64,000 bases of DNA from Ostrinia nubilalis (lineage: Eukaryota > Arthropoda > Insecta > Lepidoptera > Crambidae), in assembly GCF_963855985.1 (NCBI RefSeq), contig NC_087112.1, forward strand, positions 5,644,501-5,708,500. The letters are read 5' to 3'. The position numbers and the translations under genes were made by a program. A model generated the notes under the pieces. It searched no databases and had not been told where the DNA came from. It saw only the letters and a list, made by a program, of their open reading frames with translations. Of the stretch, positions 1 to 13,433 are shown in pieces. Position 1 is the stretch's first letter, and each line of letters opens with the position of its first letter.

Positions 1-1667
1 CTGTAGTAAATAGGTTTCTTACTTTGTTTATTAATTTAAACTAGGTTCCTATTCTATATTCAATTGCTTCAGTTTAATTCTTTCAAATTCCCTATAACTG
101 AAGGTCTTGACTTGATGTTGGTACGATAATGGGTCTTCAGCATTCTCACAAACTTCCCATATTTATGCTTAACTGGTTCAGTTACTTATTAATTTGAAAT
201 TTTCATTCAAGCATATCCAAGCGTAGTTAGATTGAAGAGTATTTTCTTCTCAGAAATCAAGTCAGTTATCGTGAATTCAGTCTGAATATTATAGATATTG
301 TTCCAACTGAACTCGAATCCAAAAAATATTGATCTGTTTTTTTCTCTCAGCACAATATTCGGCATAATTACCTTACTACGTGCTTAAAGTCGCTCCGTCA
401 CGGAAGCACGACCGTAAAAACTGGTCAAGCGTGAAACGGGCTTGCATCTGCAGAGTTCCGTACAGTGTAATATTTAACTCTACATATTCTTGTCCGGCAA
501 TGCTGCTTGCCGTGCGGTTAGTTTGGTTTTTCTACATAACTCCTTGCAGGTTGCAGGAAGCACCCGAAAACTTGCAGGGCAGGACCAGTCATGTAAATCC
601 TTGGGGAGGCTTTTGCCTATCTGTGGAACATCTTTTGGTTAAAATGACGATATATTCTTGTAATTTATAGAAGTTGTTGATATTATACTGGCCGTAGACA
701 ATCATATGACCTTAACTCCCTGACTGGGAGTGTGCCTTTGGTGCATGCAGAAATTAGAGCGGTGCAAGGCAGAGAAATAAACCACCTGAAAAATTCAAAA
801 ATGTCTAGTTTCGTCTACATAATGCGGTACAAAAATGCAGCTCATTGATAGACACAGCTTTTATGGGGTCCTGTTGACACTTTCACGGAACCCTATGAAG
901 CTAGATCGCTCGCTAGCTGCAGCGGCCTGCGCTCGCGCAGCCAGTGCTGCGATGGCTGTGTGGTGCGGCGCGCGTATCCTGCCTCTAGAGCGGAGGGTCT
1001 ACTCCATCACGCTCGTGGTGTGTGCATTGTGATTGTGTTGTGATAGTGCTGTGATTGAAAAGGATGCGATATTGATTAAAAAGTTCATAAAATTACAAAC
1101 GAATTTAAAAAAAAAATTCTTCAAACAAGTTTTCTGCCTGGCTCAAGGGTTGCCTGGAAGAGAATGCTATGGCATTAAGTTCGCCTTTTGTAGTACGATA
1201 TTTTGTGCTATTAAGTTTTTAAATAAATAAAAGAAAAGTGTCGGAAGGGCGCCTGCCCGCTCAGTTTTAGCCAGGACAAGTAGATGTCTATGAATTTCAG
1301 CAGTTATAAATCTTTAGTATCTACCAATCTATGTTTATAACATCAAAATTAGTTCGCTCTAATTAAAATAAACGTGGGAATCTGATTTTAAGTGAATTCC
1401 GATTTCATCCATGTAAATACTGACTTGGCGTTTTCGTGAGAAAATCGCTTCAACAATGCATGAGCGTTTTGTTAGACGTTTTGTTGTCGCTTGTATCACA
1501 CTTGTATCGTGGTTAACAAATAAGTAGGTAGTTACCTACTCACTGTCAAATTGTTATTTTTGTGACGCCTACTTATTTTGCTCTACCTAATTTATTTTTT
1601 ATCTACAACGAGGAATTTATTTAGTTATTTAATTTTTACTACAAACTAATTTGAAAATTATAAATAA

Positions 1668-1812
1668 CTTGAAAAAATCGAACTGCCTAAGGCGGGAATT
1701 GAACCCACGACCACGAGGAATTTATTGTCCTGAATCTCACCTGGTGGTAAGTGATGATCAGGCCGAAGGTGGAAGCGAGCTTCACCCGGAATCCTCAACC
1801 ACAGAGGAACTG
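1668..1812 (-). repeat. tRNA-derived SINE-like fragment
   Basis: The segment GGAATTGAACCCACGACC is the reverse complement of a tRNA-type B box (GGTTCAATTCC), preceded by GAACTGCCTAAGGCG. A second copy of the same start occurs at 53775-53830. The following part (CACCTGGTGGTAAGTGATGA) resembles a repeat end that is common in moth genomes. The frame across it has no gene-like character. Confidence 0.55.
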
Positions 1813-4800
1813 GCTATTTTACGTCTAACTGCCGGAACACAACAATGCTGTTCACAAACAATATGAAAACCAAAAAAGCTACTTAGCTTGAGGCACGAAA
1901 TAATATTTTCTCTAATTGAATGCGACTGAACATTTATAAAATGGACTTCGCGTGTTTCGTAAATTTCAGCCTGCTATAGTTTAGGGATAAGAAATAAATG
2001 TATCATTCTAATGTAGATTTTTTTGAAATCGGTATTTACAGTGGTTTTTGAGTTAATTCGTTACAAACATAAACGAGAAACCTTTCCACTTTATAATATT
2101 AGAATGATAATAAGTTCAGAGGACTGTTTTCGTCCCAAATAAGATTCGTATCAGGCGACCCTTTAATTGAACGCATAAATCGTTTAAAGTAAGCAAGATT
2201 AAAGTTCCGAGCCCTCGTTTATTTGTAGGCGGGATTGGACTTTGACGAGATTTTCATTTACTTTGTTTATTGTTTTCCACTTGAAAATTAATTTTGATTA
2301 TGTCTTGCTTAGGCAAGAGTTCAATCCTGTTTAACTCTGTTTACTTAAGAGTAAAAATACAGGCTTGCTCTGCAAACGATTCTGAGTCGCTCCTAAAATT
2401 TTGACAACTGTTTTTTTCACCCTGTATAAACAGAAGAACATGTTACTACGATAGTAACAACCCACAGTAAAACGATATTCAAAGATAAGGTTCTTCAAAC
2501 TATTACGTAGCCTGTGCTTTAGATTGTATAATTAATTGAATCGAATCTCTATGATAACAAAGATTGAGCAATATTTAGCTCAGACGTTAGCTGAACTACT
2601 ATTGGGGAAAAGTACTACGAGTATTTAGGATAAAGTTGTAGCAAAGTATGATTTATTTATATCTTCATTCAAACAAGATCAGAATTCTTCTGCAACACAG
2701 ATCGGATGGAAAAACATAAACTCTAAAAATATCGTGCCGTAGTCGGTATAGCGTTGGCCTATACTTTTTGCTGTCTGAAAAACTGAATTTACAGTTTTGC
2801 AGCACTGCGGGCATTTAGGTACAGCATCGAGCGTAGCGTAGTGTTGACCCGTCGATAATCTTTCGAATCGATTGATTCCGATGGCCTACCGTTCAGATTC
2901 CAACTCGACTCGGCTCCGTTTACTCAAGAATCAAGATGCTATCGCGATTTATAGTCTTTGTTGTACTAACTGTTGTTTTATCTGATTTGTCATGATGGCT
3001 AATGGAGATTGAGATGTTCGTTGCGGTTCGTCTAGAGAAATAGAACTAGAATATCAAAGCTAATTGATTATTATTTTTCATAAATAATATGGGTATTTGA
3101 TTTGTCATTGTATTTTTTCTCAATCAATCGTGCGAGTCAGCTGCAGTAAAAGATAAATTGATGTTATATTACAAATCCTAACGTAGGTACGGTTACCTAT
3201 TGATCAAAGATAAACTAAATTAAAGAGATTAATAATTGTTTACGCATCTAGTTTTTCATTATGACTTCTTTCAGACAGATCTTGATGATTTTTATATGAA
3301 CAGCTTCTTGCATCAACTCGTGCATCATTTTTTTCTAATCCCGGAAAATTTTAAGCTCATGAGATAAAACTGGTATTTTAACGTACTCTTCGAATTGTGG
3401 CCTTTATCCAAGACTTCCAGTAAGTTTAGTATTATTTGTCTCTAAGAGTAGGAAATCCTAAATACAACTTGCCAAGAAAAACAATGCAGTAATCCCGATT
3501 CTTTCTGTCGCGTTTAATCCGGAATGCGTGCATGCCTTCCTGGTCGACAAATTATAGGTATCCCACGGCGCATGCTCATTATATGCCGAGTTTCCTTCTG
3601 GCTTTTTGTAGGAACGCCCTGACACGCATATTTGTGTAGTGCGATTAATACGGAATTAGGTCTGCGGATTATCGACATACAGGGTGAAATTTAAATCATT
3701 GGCATCTTTTTAATATAATACTACTCATGATACATGGTAAAATTCCCCAAATAACATATGAGACAAATTCAATGAGTGTTTTTGCCTTTACTATTAGTAG
3801 TCCTGTAGTTTTACAGATGTAAAATATTTGAAAAAGAAAATGTTTTGCACATCCTACCCAGTGTTTTGTTAAATGTGAATCATCATACTTACCATAAACA
3901 GACCCGTATGAAATACATTTATCATTTTTGTGCCTGAATTCTGCGTATGAATAACAAATGGAAAGGTTAGCTGAAATAAAAAGAAAACATTTTTCATCAG
4001 ACGAATTCCATTTCAATTTGAAGCCGCTACAAAATTCTGGCAAAACGTTAGCTCTCATCATAGTCAACAGTCAGCTTTTTTAATTAATTTATAAAATAGA
4101 GACGCCCAGATTTAATAACGTATACATTTAAAAACGTCATTTCTTTGTATTGTAAATGACGAACTTCTGAAACGACGTTCAAATGTGAAATAAAAATTTC
4201 ACTAGTTCGTTCAATTATTAAAATCAAACCAATCACATGCCATCTAAATCGAATTTTTTGCGTCTATAATAAATAAGTAAATTAAAATATTCCTCCAGTA
4301 TAGAGTAGATAGCTAATGAGGCTATTGAGCGAAGGTAGCTTGCAGACTCAGTGCTTTCATTTTATAGAAAAGATCAATGCAAGTTTACTCAATACAAAGA
4401 GTAGCTTTAGCAAACGTTTGTGAGCCTTTGTTGATCGACCAGCCTAATCTGTCTTTAAAAAAAGATGAAATAAAATGATAACAAGGTTGTAATCGCAGCT
4501 GCTGCACTAAGCTGTGCTTGTGTCGTAGCAGGCAGCCAATTAAATTGTTATTTTAAATATTTCACATATCGATACCCAAAATACAAATAGTAATTATGGA
4601 CATCTCTATTAGAGAAATAAAAGCTTCATCTGTGCGGTTTGAATCTATTTGCCGCTTTTGATACACGCATGTTTTGTGGTGAGGATAATACAACGGTATG
4701 TATTTCGTTATTGTTATGTTTATCTACCTAGATACTGAACATTGTGAACAATTTTGGCCTTAGTCTGTGGCGAATATTCAAATATGGTGAATTAATAAAA

Positions 4801-6099
4801 TAATTTTAGTAGGCTACTGAAACAAACTGCGCTTATCTGGCACATAAAATCAACAATTTGAACGTGAACGTATGAATAATCAGCAGTTAGGCCTTTTAGC
4901 TAGACTAAAGAAAATAGAATTCTCTTAGAAACATTTCAATTTGAAATTAGATTTTGTTAAGATAAAAGTAAAGATTTCGGCTCCGTCTTTGTATTTAAAG
5001 CTTCAATTGAATTCAAATCAACTCTGATAAGCTTCGTAAATGGCGCCAGCTTTGATGAAATCAACCTGTCATTTTCATTGTATTGAATTTATAATACCTA
5101 ACCTAAGACTACTTAGTTATGTAATTTATTTTATATTTTACAGATGTTCATAATATTTTACGTCCAAACTAGAACGAATGCTTTGTACAATGTGTATTGC
5201 GTAATATAGTGTCGCATTGTTTATATCTTTCCTAATAAAACGTGTCTAAATACCTACTTCTCGTTCCCATTTACGTAACCCCTGTGTAGCCAGGACTTAA
5301 GTATGACCGGAAAAAAATTATACATGCGACTTTATTGAGAATTTAATCTTATCCACTGAAAGATGACAAGCAAATATTTTTTTTCCGAATCGGTAACCCT
5401 ATGGCGTTTCTCATTTTTTTCTCGACTCGACTAGCCTTCAAAGGTCATCGTGCGACGCGTGAAATCGCAGGGCACGTTTGTCGCCGGTTGTGGAAATTGG
5501 ACTCTTTCGAGATGTGGTGAACTTCAATGGTCATCTAGTTGACGCCATGACTGATTTGGTATTGATCTGAATTCTGTAATTTTGAGAGTAAATAAAAATA
5601 GTTGCTTTTCTGCTTAAACGTTTAGTTGTAAAACACAGTAACAATTAACTAACTACGAAGTTTAAATAAAGAAAATTTTAGTATAATTTAGTACTCATAA
5701 TTTGTAAACAAACAACCGAAATCTGTCATATTATCTGCTTTGGAGACGATACATCCTCAAACTAGCAATATTGCCACGATTTTCGTATTAATCAGAGACA
5801 TACCTGTCTACATTTTCAAGAGACATTTCATCACATATTTTTAAAAATTGTGTTCGTCAATTAAAAGAAAAGACTTCCTGCCCAAATTGATTTCCTAGTA
5901 CATAGTAGCCAATCACGCACTACAGCTAATGAACACATGTTTTTGATCGCGTGTATCACTAATTATCTTGTAATAATGACAGCCAATTACGAAACATTCC
6001 TGTTTACAAACAAAATGCTTAATTACGACCCAGGTTATGAATGAAGTAAGTCTTTATTAGTAAATGAATATCTAAAATTAGATACAAGCAAGATGGTTG

Positions 6100-6258
6100 A
6101 GACAGCGTGGGACGTCCACCCATAAGGTGGACCGACGACCTGATAAAGGTAGCAGGAAGGCGCTGGATGCAGGCCGCTACCAACCGTGGATGTGGAAGTC
6201 AATGAGGGAGGCCTATGTTCAGCAGTGGACGTCCTGTGGCTGAAAATGATGATGATTG
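6100..6258 (+). mobile_element. RTE-type LINE, 3' end fragment
   Basis: The plus strand encodes the end of an RTE-clade reverse transcriptase frame (VAGRRWMQAATN, then REAYVQQWTS with small changes) and stops at a GATGATGATGA tail. Five other pieces of the same family are found in the window (24478-24800, 42891-43018, 52905-53092, 54480-54590 on the minus strand, and decayed pieces at 15.6-17.0 kb). It is a 5'-truncated dead copy. The family name rests on remembered RTE C-terminal sequence. Confidence 0.7.
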
Positions 6259-7283
6259 ACTACATAATGTTACATAACAATATTTGTCTCTACAATTTCT
6301 TTAAATGCTATTTAATCTTTTATAACTCACTATATTCGCAATTTTACCCATCCAATGTAGGTTATCACTTCACGGGATTTGAAAAATATAACATAATAGT
6401 TTAAAATATTATATCCAATGTAGGTGTACGTAATTTAACGTGATGGGTGACAAGACAAGTAGGCCTCTTGTTTTTCTATATTATTGTAAAAGTGCAGTAT
6501 TGAATCTAATACTGTAGCACAGTAACGTTTCTATACCGGATCAAATTCTTCCGTGATTCAATGTAGTAGCAGTAAAAACATGTGTTGATCCATTTACTCA
6601 CCATCATAAAATACTGGCAATTATTGATTGCAATACTTTAGTTAGTTGCGGTAATTAATGTGGGGTATCCTGTTGCATTATTTATAAACCTTTACAATTT
6701 GATGTTTATGTTGTATGAAATGGTTACAAGTTAATAAGTTATTAATACTTTTAAAAGTTTTTTAAAGGACCATGCCACATATTTTGGCTAAGGAGTTTGT
6801 GAAGTTAGGGCGAATAGAGTTAATAGCTTGGCTCTACATGAGGTCTGATATATTTTCCACGGTGCGAACCAATAAGGTCTCGTTTTGACAGTATTATACA
6901 TCAAAATGTTTTGGTGGGATAATCAATACAGTGTAGGAGTATATTGCTATTTTTTCGTGATAGCGTCAATTTCAGTTTCTTACAGAAGTCTCAGAAAGAC
7001 TTGGGCACGTATCCCCTTTTCCTAAACTGGAAAAAAATCCTAAGATGTTGTATAATTTTTCCTGATAGACAGGCAAAGTTAGGTACTACATTTATGGCAT
7101 TTTTGAGTTACTACATATTATGGCACAAAGAATTTGATAACTATTCATGTCAATACTTTTATGGTTATTATGGTTAACTGTTGTAGATTGTAGAGTATGC
7201 AATTTTTGTGTGCAATAAAGATTTTAAATAAATAAATAAATGAGTATGGGTACAATACTGACATTTGTCCTCGTTGCCGGCAG

Positions 7284-7391
7284 ATAGACCCCAACACAGC
7301 GTTCCTGCGGGCAGCGCGCGCCGGTCAGCTGGACACCGTCGTCGACCTGCTCGACTCCGGCGCCGTCAAGGACATCAACACATGCAACTCG
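7284..7391 (+). CDS. Ank2: Ankyrin exon A (start of ankyrin repeat domain)
   Basis: After a CAG acceptor the frame reads IDPNTAFLRAARAGQLDTVV and ends INTCNS before GTGAGT. This is the N-terminal cap repeat of ankyrins, whose family pattern is FLRAARAGNLE...INTSNA. It is 108 bp, 36 codons, phase 0 at both ends, so the upstream exon must also end in phase 0. The acceptor tract (CATTTGTCCTCGTTGCCGGCAG) is fairly weak. The 3' two thirds of this exon, plus its donor, is repeated six more times in the following intron. Confidence 0.9.
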
Positions 7392-8038
7392 GTGAGTCAC
7401 ACGATACAGTACGATACGATACGATACGATACGATACAATGTGAGCTCGACACCGTCGTCGACCTGCTCGACTCCGGCGCCGTCAAGGACATCAACACAT
7501 GCAACTCGGTGAGTCACACGATACAGTACGATACGATACGATACGATACGATACAATGTGAGCTCGACACCGTCGTCGACCTGCTCGACTCCGGCGCCGT
7601 CAAGGACATCAACACATGCAACTCGGTGAGTCACACGATACAGTACGATACCATACGATACAATGTGAGCTCGACACCGTCGTCGATCTGCTCGACTCCG
7701 GCGCCGTCAAGGACATCAACACATGCAACTCGGTGAGTCACACGATACAGTACGATACGATACAATGTGAGCTCGACACCGTCGTCGACCTGCTCGACTC
7801 CGGCGCCGTCAAGGACATCAACACATGCAACTCGGTGAGTCACACGATACAGTACGATACGATACAATGTGAGCTCGACACCGTCGTCGACCTGCTCGAC
7901 TCCGGCGCCGTCAAGGACATCAACACATGCAACTCGGTGAGTCACACGATACAGTACGATACGATACAATGTGAGCTCGACACCGTCGTCGACCTGCTCG
8001 ACTCCGGCGCCGTCAAGGACATCAACACATGCAACTCG
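7324..8038 (+). repeat. Tandem array of exon A tail plus splice donor (7 copies including the exon)
   Basis: Units contain the last ~67 bp of exon A (from CTCGACACCGTCGTC to CAACTCG), the GTGAGT donor and a short (GATAC)n stretch. Exon-end positions are 7391, 7508, 7625, 7732, 7834, 7936 and 8038, giving steps of 117, 117, 107, 102, 102 and 102 bp. Copies 1-3 share one reading frame and copies 4-7 another, because only the 107-bp step is not a multiple of three. No copy has an acceptor. Unit length varies only through the number of GATAC motifs. Confidence 0.9.
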
Positions 8039-8175
8039 GTGAGTCATACGATACAGTACGATACAATGCGATACAGTACGACGATGCAACACCATACAGT
8101 ACGATATAATACGATACAGTACGATACAAAACGATACAGTACAATACAACACGCTACGATATGATACAATACTCA
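8039..8175. repeat. Degenerate GATAC/AGTAC microsatellite
   Basis: A run of GATAC, AGTAC and related pentamers follows the last exon A copy. It looks like expansion of the same short motif that separates the copies upstream. The long overlapping open frames on both strands across 7224-8209 come from this repetition and not from genes. Confidence 0.85.
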
Positions 8176-9425
8176 CCCAGCCACGAGGCTTGCTCTGACC
8201 AGGTCTCACAATTTTAAGGAATTACGCTCTGGGAGATAGGAAGGCTACAAAGTAGATAACATCCTGAGCTTAGTTTAGGAATATACGAGTAGATACCTAA
8301 TCTCCGGAACAGTGATATTCTGATTCAAGACCCGAAGCATGGACGGGTATAATACCTATATTTATGTATTTAATCGTAGTTGTCTCATAATTTGGCTAGG
8401 TAAATGGTTTGAGAGTTAAAACCATTAATTAATTGCGAATATAAAACTATTAAGTAAAGAATTAAAAACAACAAATTCGTCATATACAATTTGTTTCCGA
8501 ATCAATCCATTTTAACGAGGATTGTGTCAAACTACGTGTCCCGACAAATTAATTAACGTTGATACGATATTAATGAGCGTGACACTGCAATTACAAGTCC
8601 AGCTGACTTAATTGGAATTTCAGACATGGAATGATAAATAAAAATTATAAGAGGACTGAATTGATACCAAATTTTTTCCTTTCACTTTCAGGCTTTTGCG
8701 AATTCTCAGCAAATAACCTTATTCTTCTACGAAATATACGAAAACTTCATGCATTAGCCGCCGAGGCATCTGGCATTGACCATCTTAACCTGCCTTCCGA
8801 AACATGAAATCAACTGAATAACATAAAGCGTAAAAACTCCTATGTGCATCCAACTTGGAAATAGGACATAGAATTAAGCCGAGAAAGACTTTTAAGTTCT
8901 GGCTGGAACACGCGTCTCGGCCATAGGAGTGAGGGAAAGAAAATGTTTATTATTATTTCAACTTATTATTATACAGACAACTCATCAAGCTTTAGCATTA
9001 AATTAAATGTTTAGTCTGATCATGGCGACTGTTTCTTATAACGGAATTGTTGTGATAGAGGTCGAAGTAATAAAATTCTCACCCTACTTACCTATTATTT
9101 CAATAGATCAATAGTTTTATATAGTTCACAGTCAGTCAAAGCGAGTCCGTTCTAAAACAAAAGAAGTAGGTTGGTCAAGTCTCCAATGAGTCGTACCTCT
9201 TACCTTATTTTAAACCACGGGGGAGAAACGTTGCGGTATTGCGCATCGAATGTGCGCAATTCAGAGAGAATTTTACTAACCTAAAGTTATAGTAGATATC
9301 TATTTGTATTTATTTATAAGAGAAACATCTATAGCAGTGTTCCATATGAGTGACAAGTTACTTTAGCGAAATCTGCGCAGAAAAGAATTGCTATGAGATT
9401 AAGTATAGCCAGGACGTACACTGCA

Positions 9426-9500
9426 AAGAATCCTACTAAGAAGTATTATAAATGCGAAAGTTAGGTTGTCTGGATGTTTGTTACCGCGGGCAAAAGCTAT
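9426..9500 (-). repeat. Moth interspersed repeat, same family as 61616-61819
   Basis: The stretch TATTATAAATGCGAAAGTTA followed by a TGTCTGGATGTTTGTTAC segment is the reverse complement of the tail of the repeat at 61616-61819 (CATCCAAACTTTCGCATTTATAATATTA). Only the tail is present. Confidence 0.55.
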
Positions 9501-9624
9501 AATGAAATAAAACTAATCCAACTTCATCAACGGTACTCGAGAAAAGTACGTTAAAATTAACCCTCTACAAACGAACCAGCGCTTTGAGACAAATATATTA
9601 CAAGTGCTTCTTCTTCTTTTCGTG

Positions 9625-10080
9625 TCGACAACAAACCTACACAGTGTCAGCCCAAAACTCCGCCACAAGAGTGGCGTTGTCAGTAGCACTCATCAAATCC
9701 TCCTGAGTGCAGTTGCTTGGGCACTCAGGGCACCCACTTTTCAATTACGACCCTGTGCCTCAAAGGCTAAAAAGCCGAAGCAATTTCGTAAAAAGTGTGT
9801 CCCCTCTCCTTCATGATGATCGGTCAAAAGAGAGATGCAGGTTATGGCGCGAGAGAGCTGATCTCCCCTGCCCTTTTGTCCCTATGTCTGAGAGTCCTCC
9901 ACCTGGACATGAGCTCCCCTGGCTTACCTGGAAGTCTTTAAATAGACTTCGGACGCAGGTTGGCCGTAGTAAGGACAATCTGGCCAGGTGGGGATTCTTG
10001 GATGGCTTGAACATGGAGTGCGGGTGCGGTTTTGTTCCCCAGTCGATGAGGCACCTGATTACAAGTGCTGAAATGTAATA
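9625..10080 (+). pseudogene. Non-LTR retrotransposon reverse transcriptase, C-terminal remnant
   Basis: The frame ending at 10078 contains WKSLNRLRTQVGRSKDNLARWG followed by MECGCGFVPQSMRHLI. This matches the pattern at the C-terminus of Jockey/CR1-like LINE ORF2 proteins (LNRLRTGxGR...KWG...C.CG...T..H). The upstream part is frame-broken, with overlapping frames at 9604-9816 and 9707-10078. There is no intact polymerase domain, so this is a dead fragment in the intron. The exact clade is uncertain. Confidence 0.65.
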
Positions 10081-11414
10081 AATATCTATCTTACACACGT
10101 AAATTCAAAGTAACGAAATGGCAATTGTGTTCAGGAAACAAAATGTATTAAAAAGACATCAACGAGTTCTGCCTATGAATTATGGATGGTATGGAGTTAA
10201 AGTGGACAAATTAACTTATTGTTTCTTTAACGATAGTGAAACGATTAACATCGATAAAGTGAAATCCGAAAATCTATCAAGTACTTATTATTCTAGATAG
10301 GATTTGCAACTGAATAATTCCAAAGTTACAATAATTAATTGATATGAAATTGCACGCGGCAGTTAGAATCATGAAAACTGATTCCCCATACAAGTTTTAC
10401 CCCTCACCCCCTTATCGCCCATTAAGGGATGAGTTAAGGGATTAAAATTATCAAATCTTCTTCCCAGGGTGTGTTAAAAAGTTGCAGGCGGCGTTTCTCT
10501 CGCAATTTTAATAAAATCAGTATGGATATTTGATTAGATAACACTTATAAAAGTTATTTCCATCGCCGGAGGGAGATCACCGTCATGGCCGGTCCATGCG
10601 CTCGCGCATCATCAGATAATGCCCCACAATGAGCGCATCCTGACAGGTGTCGCGGGCTGTCAGGAAACTGACGCCATTTTTGCTGCGCTCGCGCTCGTTA
10701 CTACACTACATTGTTTACTTTTTGTGTCACGGTGAAATGTCCAAACGTAATGGACAGCACTTTAGATTAAATAATTTTGTTGAAAAATCGTACTTATTAT
10801 TACAACATAAGAGGTTATAGTGTTTCCAATGATGTGATGTCGTCTTCACAAAGCAATTTGTTTTCATTTTTGGTTATTCATTGACATAATAGGCTTACCT
10901 ATTAAAAATTCGACACAACAAACTGACATTTAAAAAAATCAAGAACCATTAGATTTCCTATGAATGTTAATAAATAAATAGTTTGCCAATAATTGGTAAG
11001 ATAATGTAGTAGGTATTTATTTATTTACGTAACTTATTTATAGGTACTGTGAGACGATAAGTAAAGAAACCTATGAAAGTAAGATTCTGTCGCAACACTA
11101 GTTCACCATCGCAATTTATTTCCTTCGTTAATTAATCGAAGATTTCCTTAGAAAAATGAATGCCTATTTGTTGTTATTATTAATTGCGCCTATTAAGGGC
11201 CTGGCCTTATCTGGGGTCCATTTAGCTAAGACTGAAACACATTAATATTTCTTAGTACTCATTCAGCTGGTCTGCGGGGGTTCGAGGAAAGTGCGACCCA
11301 ATTGCGGACTCCCAGCGTAATTAGCTAGAAAACCAGAAAGAAAACGCTGTGCTGCGGAAAGAAAGTCTATTAATATTTGAAGCAAAAAAGAACTTGGTTT
11401 TTAAGAAACTTTTA

Positions 11415-11465
11415 TTTATCAAAATTAATTAAATAAAAAACCTTTATTTAATTAATTTTGATAAA
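11415..11465. repeat. Perfect 23-bp stem hairpin, 5-base loop
   Basis: Two arms at 11415-11437 and 11443-11465 are exact reverse complements and are separated by AAACC. The stem is almost only A and T. It is isolated in the intron with no flanking target duplication that I can see. It could be a relic palindromic insertion; a microRNA precursor is unlikely given the composition. Confidence 0.8.
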
Positions 11466-13433
11466 GTCTTTAGTTTAGTTGATGGTAGTTTCAGAACCGA
11501 TATTTAGACTTGGCAAAGTCCGATTCTCACGAGTCTCATGAGAAATTCAGGTGGCGGTAAATGATTTATGACACCTAACTTAGAATTCAATGGTTTGGTT
11601 TGGTTGGTGGTTTGTTGTAGTCGTGAAAAAAAAAGGTCAAGTTAAGCAGACGTTCGCATTGATTATTCGCGTTTGGCTTTTCATCAAATAAGACTTTTTA
11701 TTTATGTAGTAACTGATTTTCCTCAGGTTTTCCCCGTGTTTTTTTTTGATATTTTACTACGTATTCTGCTATTTGGAGCAGAGACGAATCCCACAAATCA
11801 GAGATCATTAAAATCAGTATAGCCGTTCTTCACGATCGTTTGTAAGTAATAACTTTGTTTCATATTAAAGTATTATTGTAGAAGTATGGATGGCTAAATA
11901 GACCGTGGCTATCGGCACGCGCCACTATACCTATTACCCCACAATGGTCAGCCATAACTGCGCAGTGGCGCCCCCAATGGACATTTTTTATCGCCACTGA
12001 CACTCATAAACAGTTCCAAAGCTTTTAGATTGACTGTGGGAAGTTTTATTACCTAGAAAACGTTTTTAGTAGGGATGTACGAGTATTTTGTTAAGGTATC
12101 TATGTAGGTTTAAAGAACATTTATTTCTCATTAAAAACATTACAGTCACTTCAATAAAAAATTAACAAATTTTATGTAGGTAGGTAGGTAGATAATTTAC
12201 AAGTTGTCCAATAGCCAATACAAATTAAGAATAAACACATTGAGCTCAAGTAATTTCTGGAAGTGAAGAAGACCTAAAGACAACTAAAAGCTCTGAAAGA
12301 TGCTTTGGTTCAATTTCTGAAACATGCAATTTGCAACCCATACGAAAACAAGAATAATAATTCTGAGTTCGGTTGCTCGACTTTATTGCGAATATGCATT
12401 CAATTTACATCTAAAATAAGATATAATTATTTACTATACCTTTTGGAAATGTAATAAGTAGGTATATGCGAGTGTAATAATTACTGCGAAGATAAATAAT
12501 ACCTACTTATAAATGATGATGTTTATTACAATTTGATTGAACGCAGTTTCAATTTCAATTATTTCCGCGGTGTTTAGTCACGGCGTTTTTTCTCCTTCCA
12601 TTGAAATATTGAACGCAGTAGGTATTCTATTAATATCAATAATAGACATATTAATTTCGCTATGCAATATCAGTATCGCGTATTGCAAGTGTGGTCGGCC
12701 TTGGACGTTCCGGATGGCAGAAGATATCAAGTTACAGGTGCGATATTAACACTGGCGCTACCTAGTATTAAGTACTAGGTACTGTCATGTAGTATAAATA
12801 TTAATTATGTAATGCATTTGTTTAATTAATATCGTGTAAGAGCTCTTACAAAAATGACAATTACTTATGTTACAAGTAGTCAACAATATAAATTAACTAA
12901 CTAGTGAACTACGAGTATTTATTCTTTATTATGCTTAATTTTTAACTAATAAGACAGATTTAGTGTTTCATACATCAATAAATTTTGTTTCAAATAATAT
13001 TTACAACAAAAAAGTAGCAGATCCAAATCTATCTTTATAACTATGCCCCTTGATTGAGGCGTTATCAGACAAACTGACAGAGTTACTCGTACTTTTTCAT
13101 TTAGTTACCATCTTAGGTTACCATAGGTTAAACAAAACAAAAACAATATACCTACCTAGGTAAATCCTAGCGCCAAAGAGATTCCGCTCTGAGGGCTGAG
13201 TGTGAGGTCTAGGCCCTCTGATGACAAAATCAATTCATGATATAACACATGCATCAATCCATTTGGCTTGGCATGTATTGAATGAAAATGCTTCATATAG
13301 GTACCGAGCTAGGTCAGGTAATTGATTGTAGAACTATTGGGCATACTTCGCATGTACACGCTGAGATTGGTATTTTAATTAAAAACCAGTCAAGTGCGAG
13401 TTCTACTTGAATATGACAGGATCCGTACCTACC

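Larger units (their letters stand above)
1..7283. other. Upstream intron or 5' flanking DNA without a supported exon
   Basis: AT-rich DNA leading up to the first recognised ankyrin exon. I found a SINE-like fragment near 1670-1810 and an RTE LINE 3' end at 6100-6258. A CpG-rich patch lies at about 895-1020. The open frames here are short, of low complexity and have no recognisable protein. Because the exon at 7284 starts in phase 0 after an AG, an upstream coding exon must exist, but I could not identify it in this stretch. Confidence 0.5.

Noticed and set aside
2410..3690. TTTCACCCTGTAT at 2417 and ATACAGGGTGAAAT at 3676 as ends of one element
   Set aside because: As CAGGGTG-type ends they face outward, so they would be ends of two different remnants; no target duplication and nothing between them supports one element.
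3696..4067. 123-residue minus-strand open frame
   Set aside because: No recognisable domain, composition like random AT-rich DNA, no splice or promoter context.
7224..8209. Long overlapping open frames on both strands
   Set aside because: They result from the tandem copies of the exon A tail plus GATAC repeats; only 7284-7391 has an acceptor and fits the gene.
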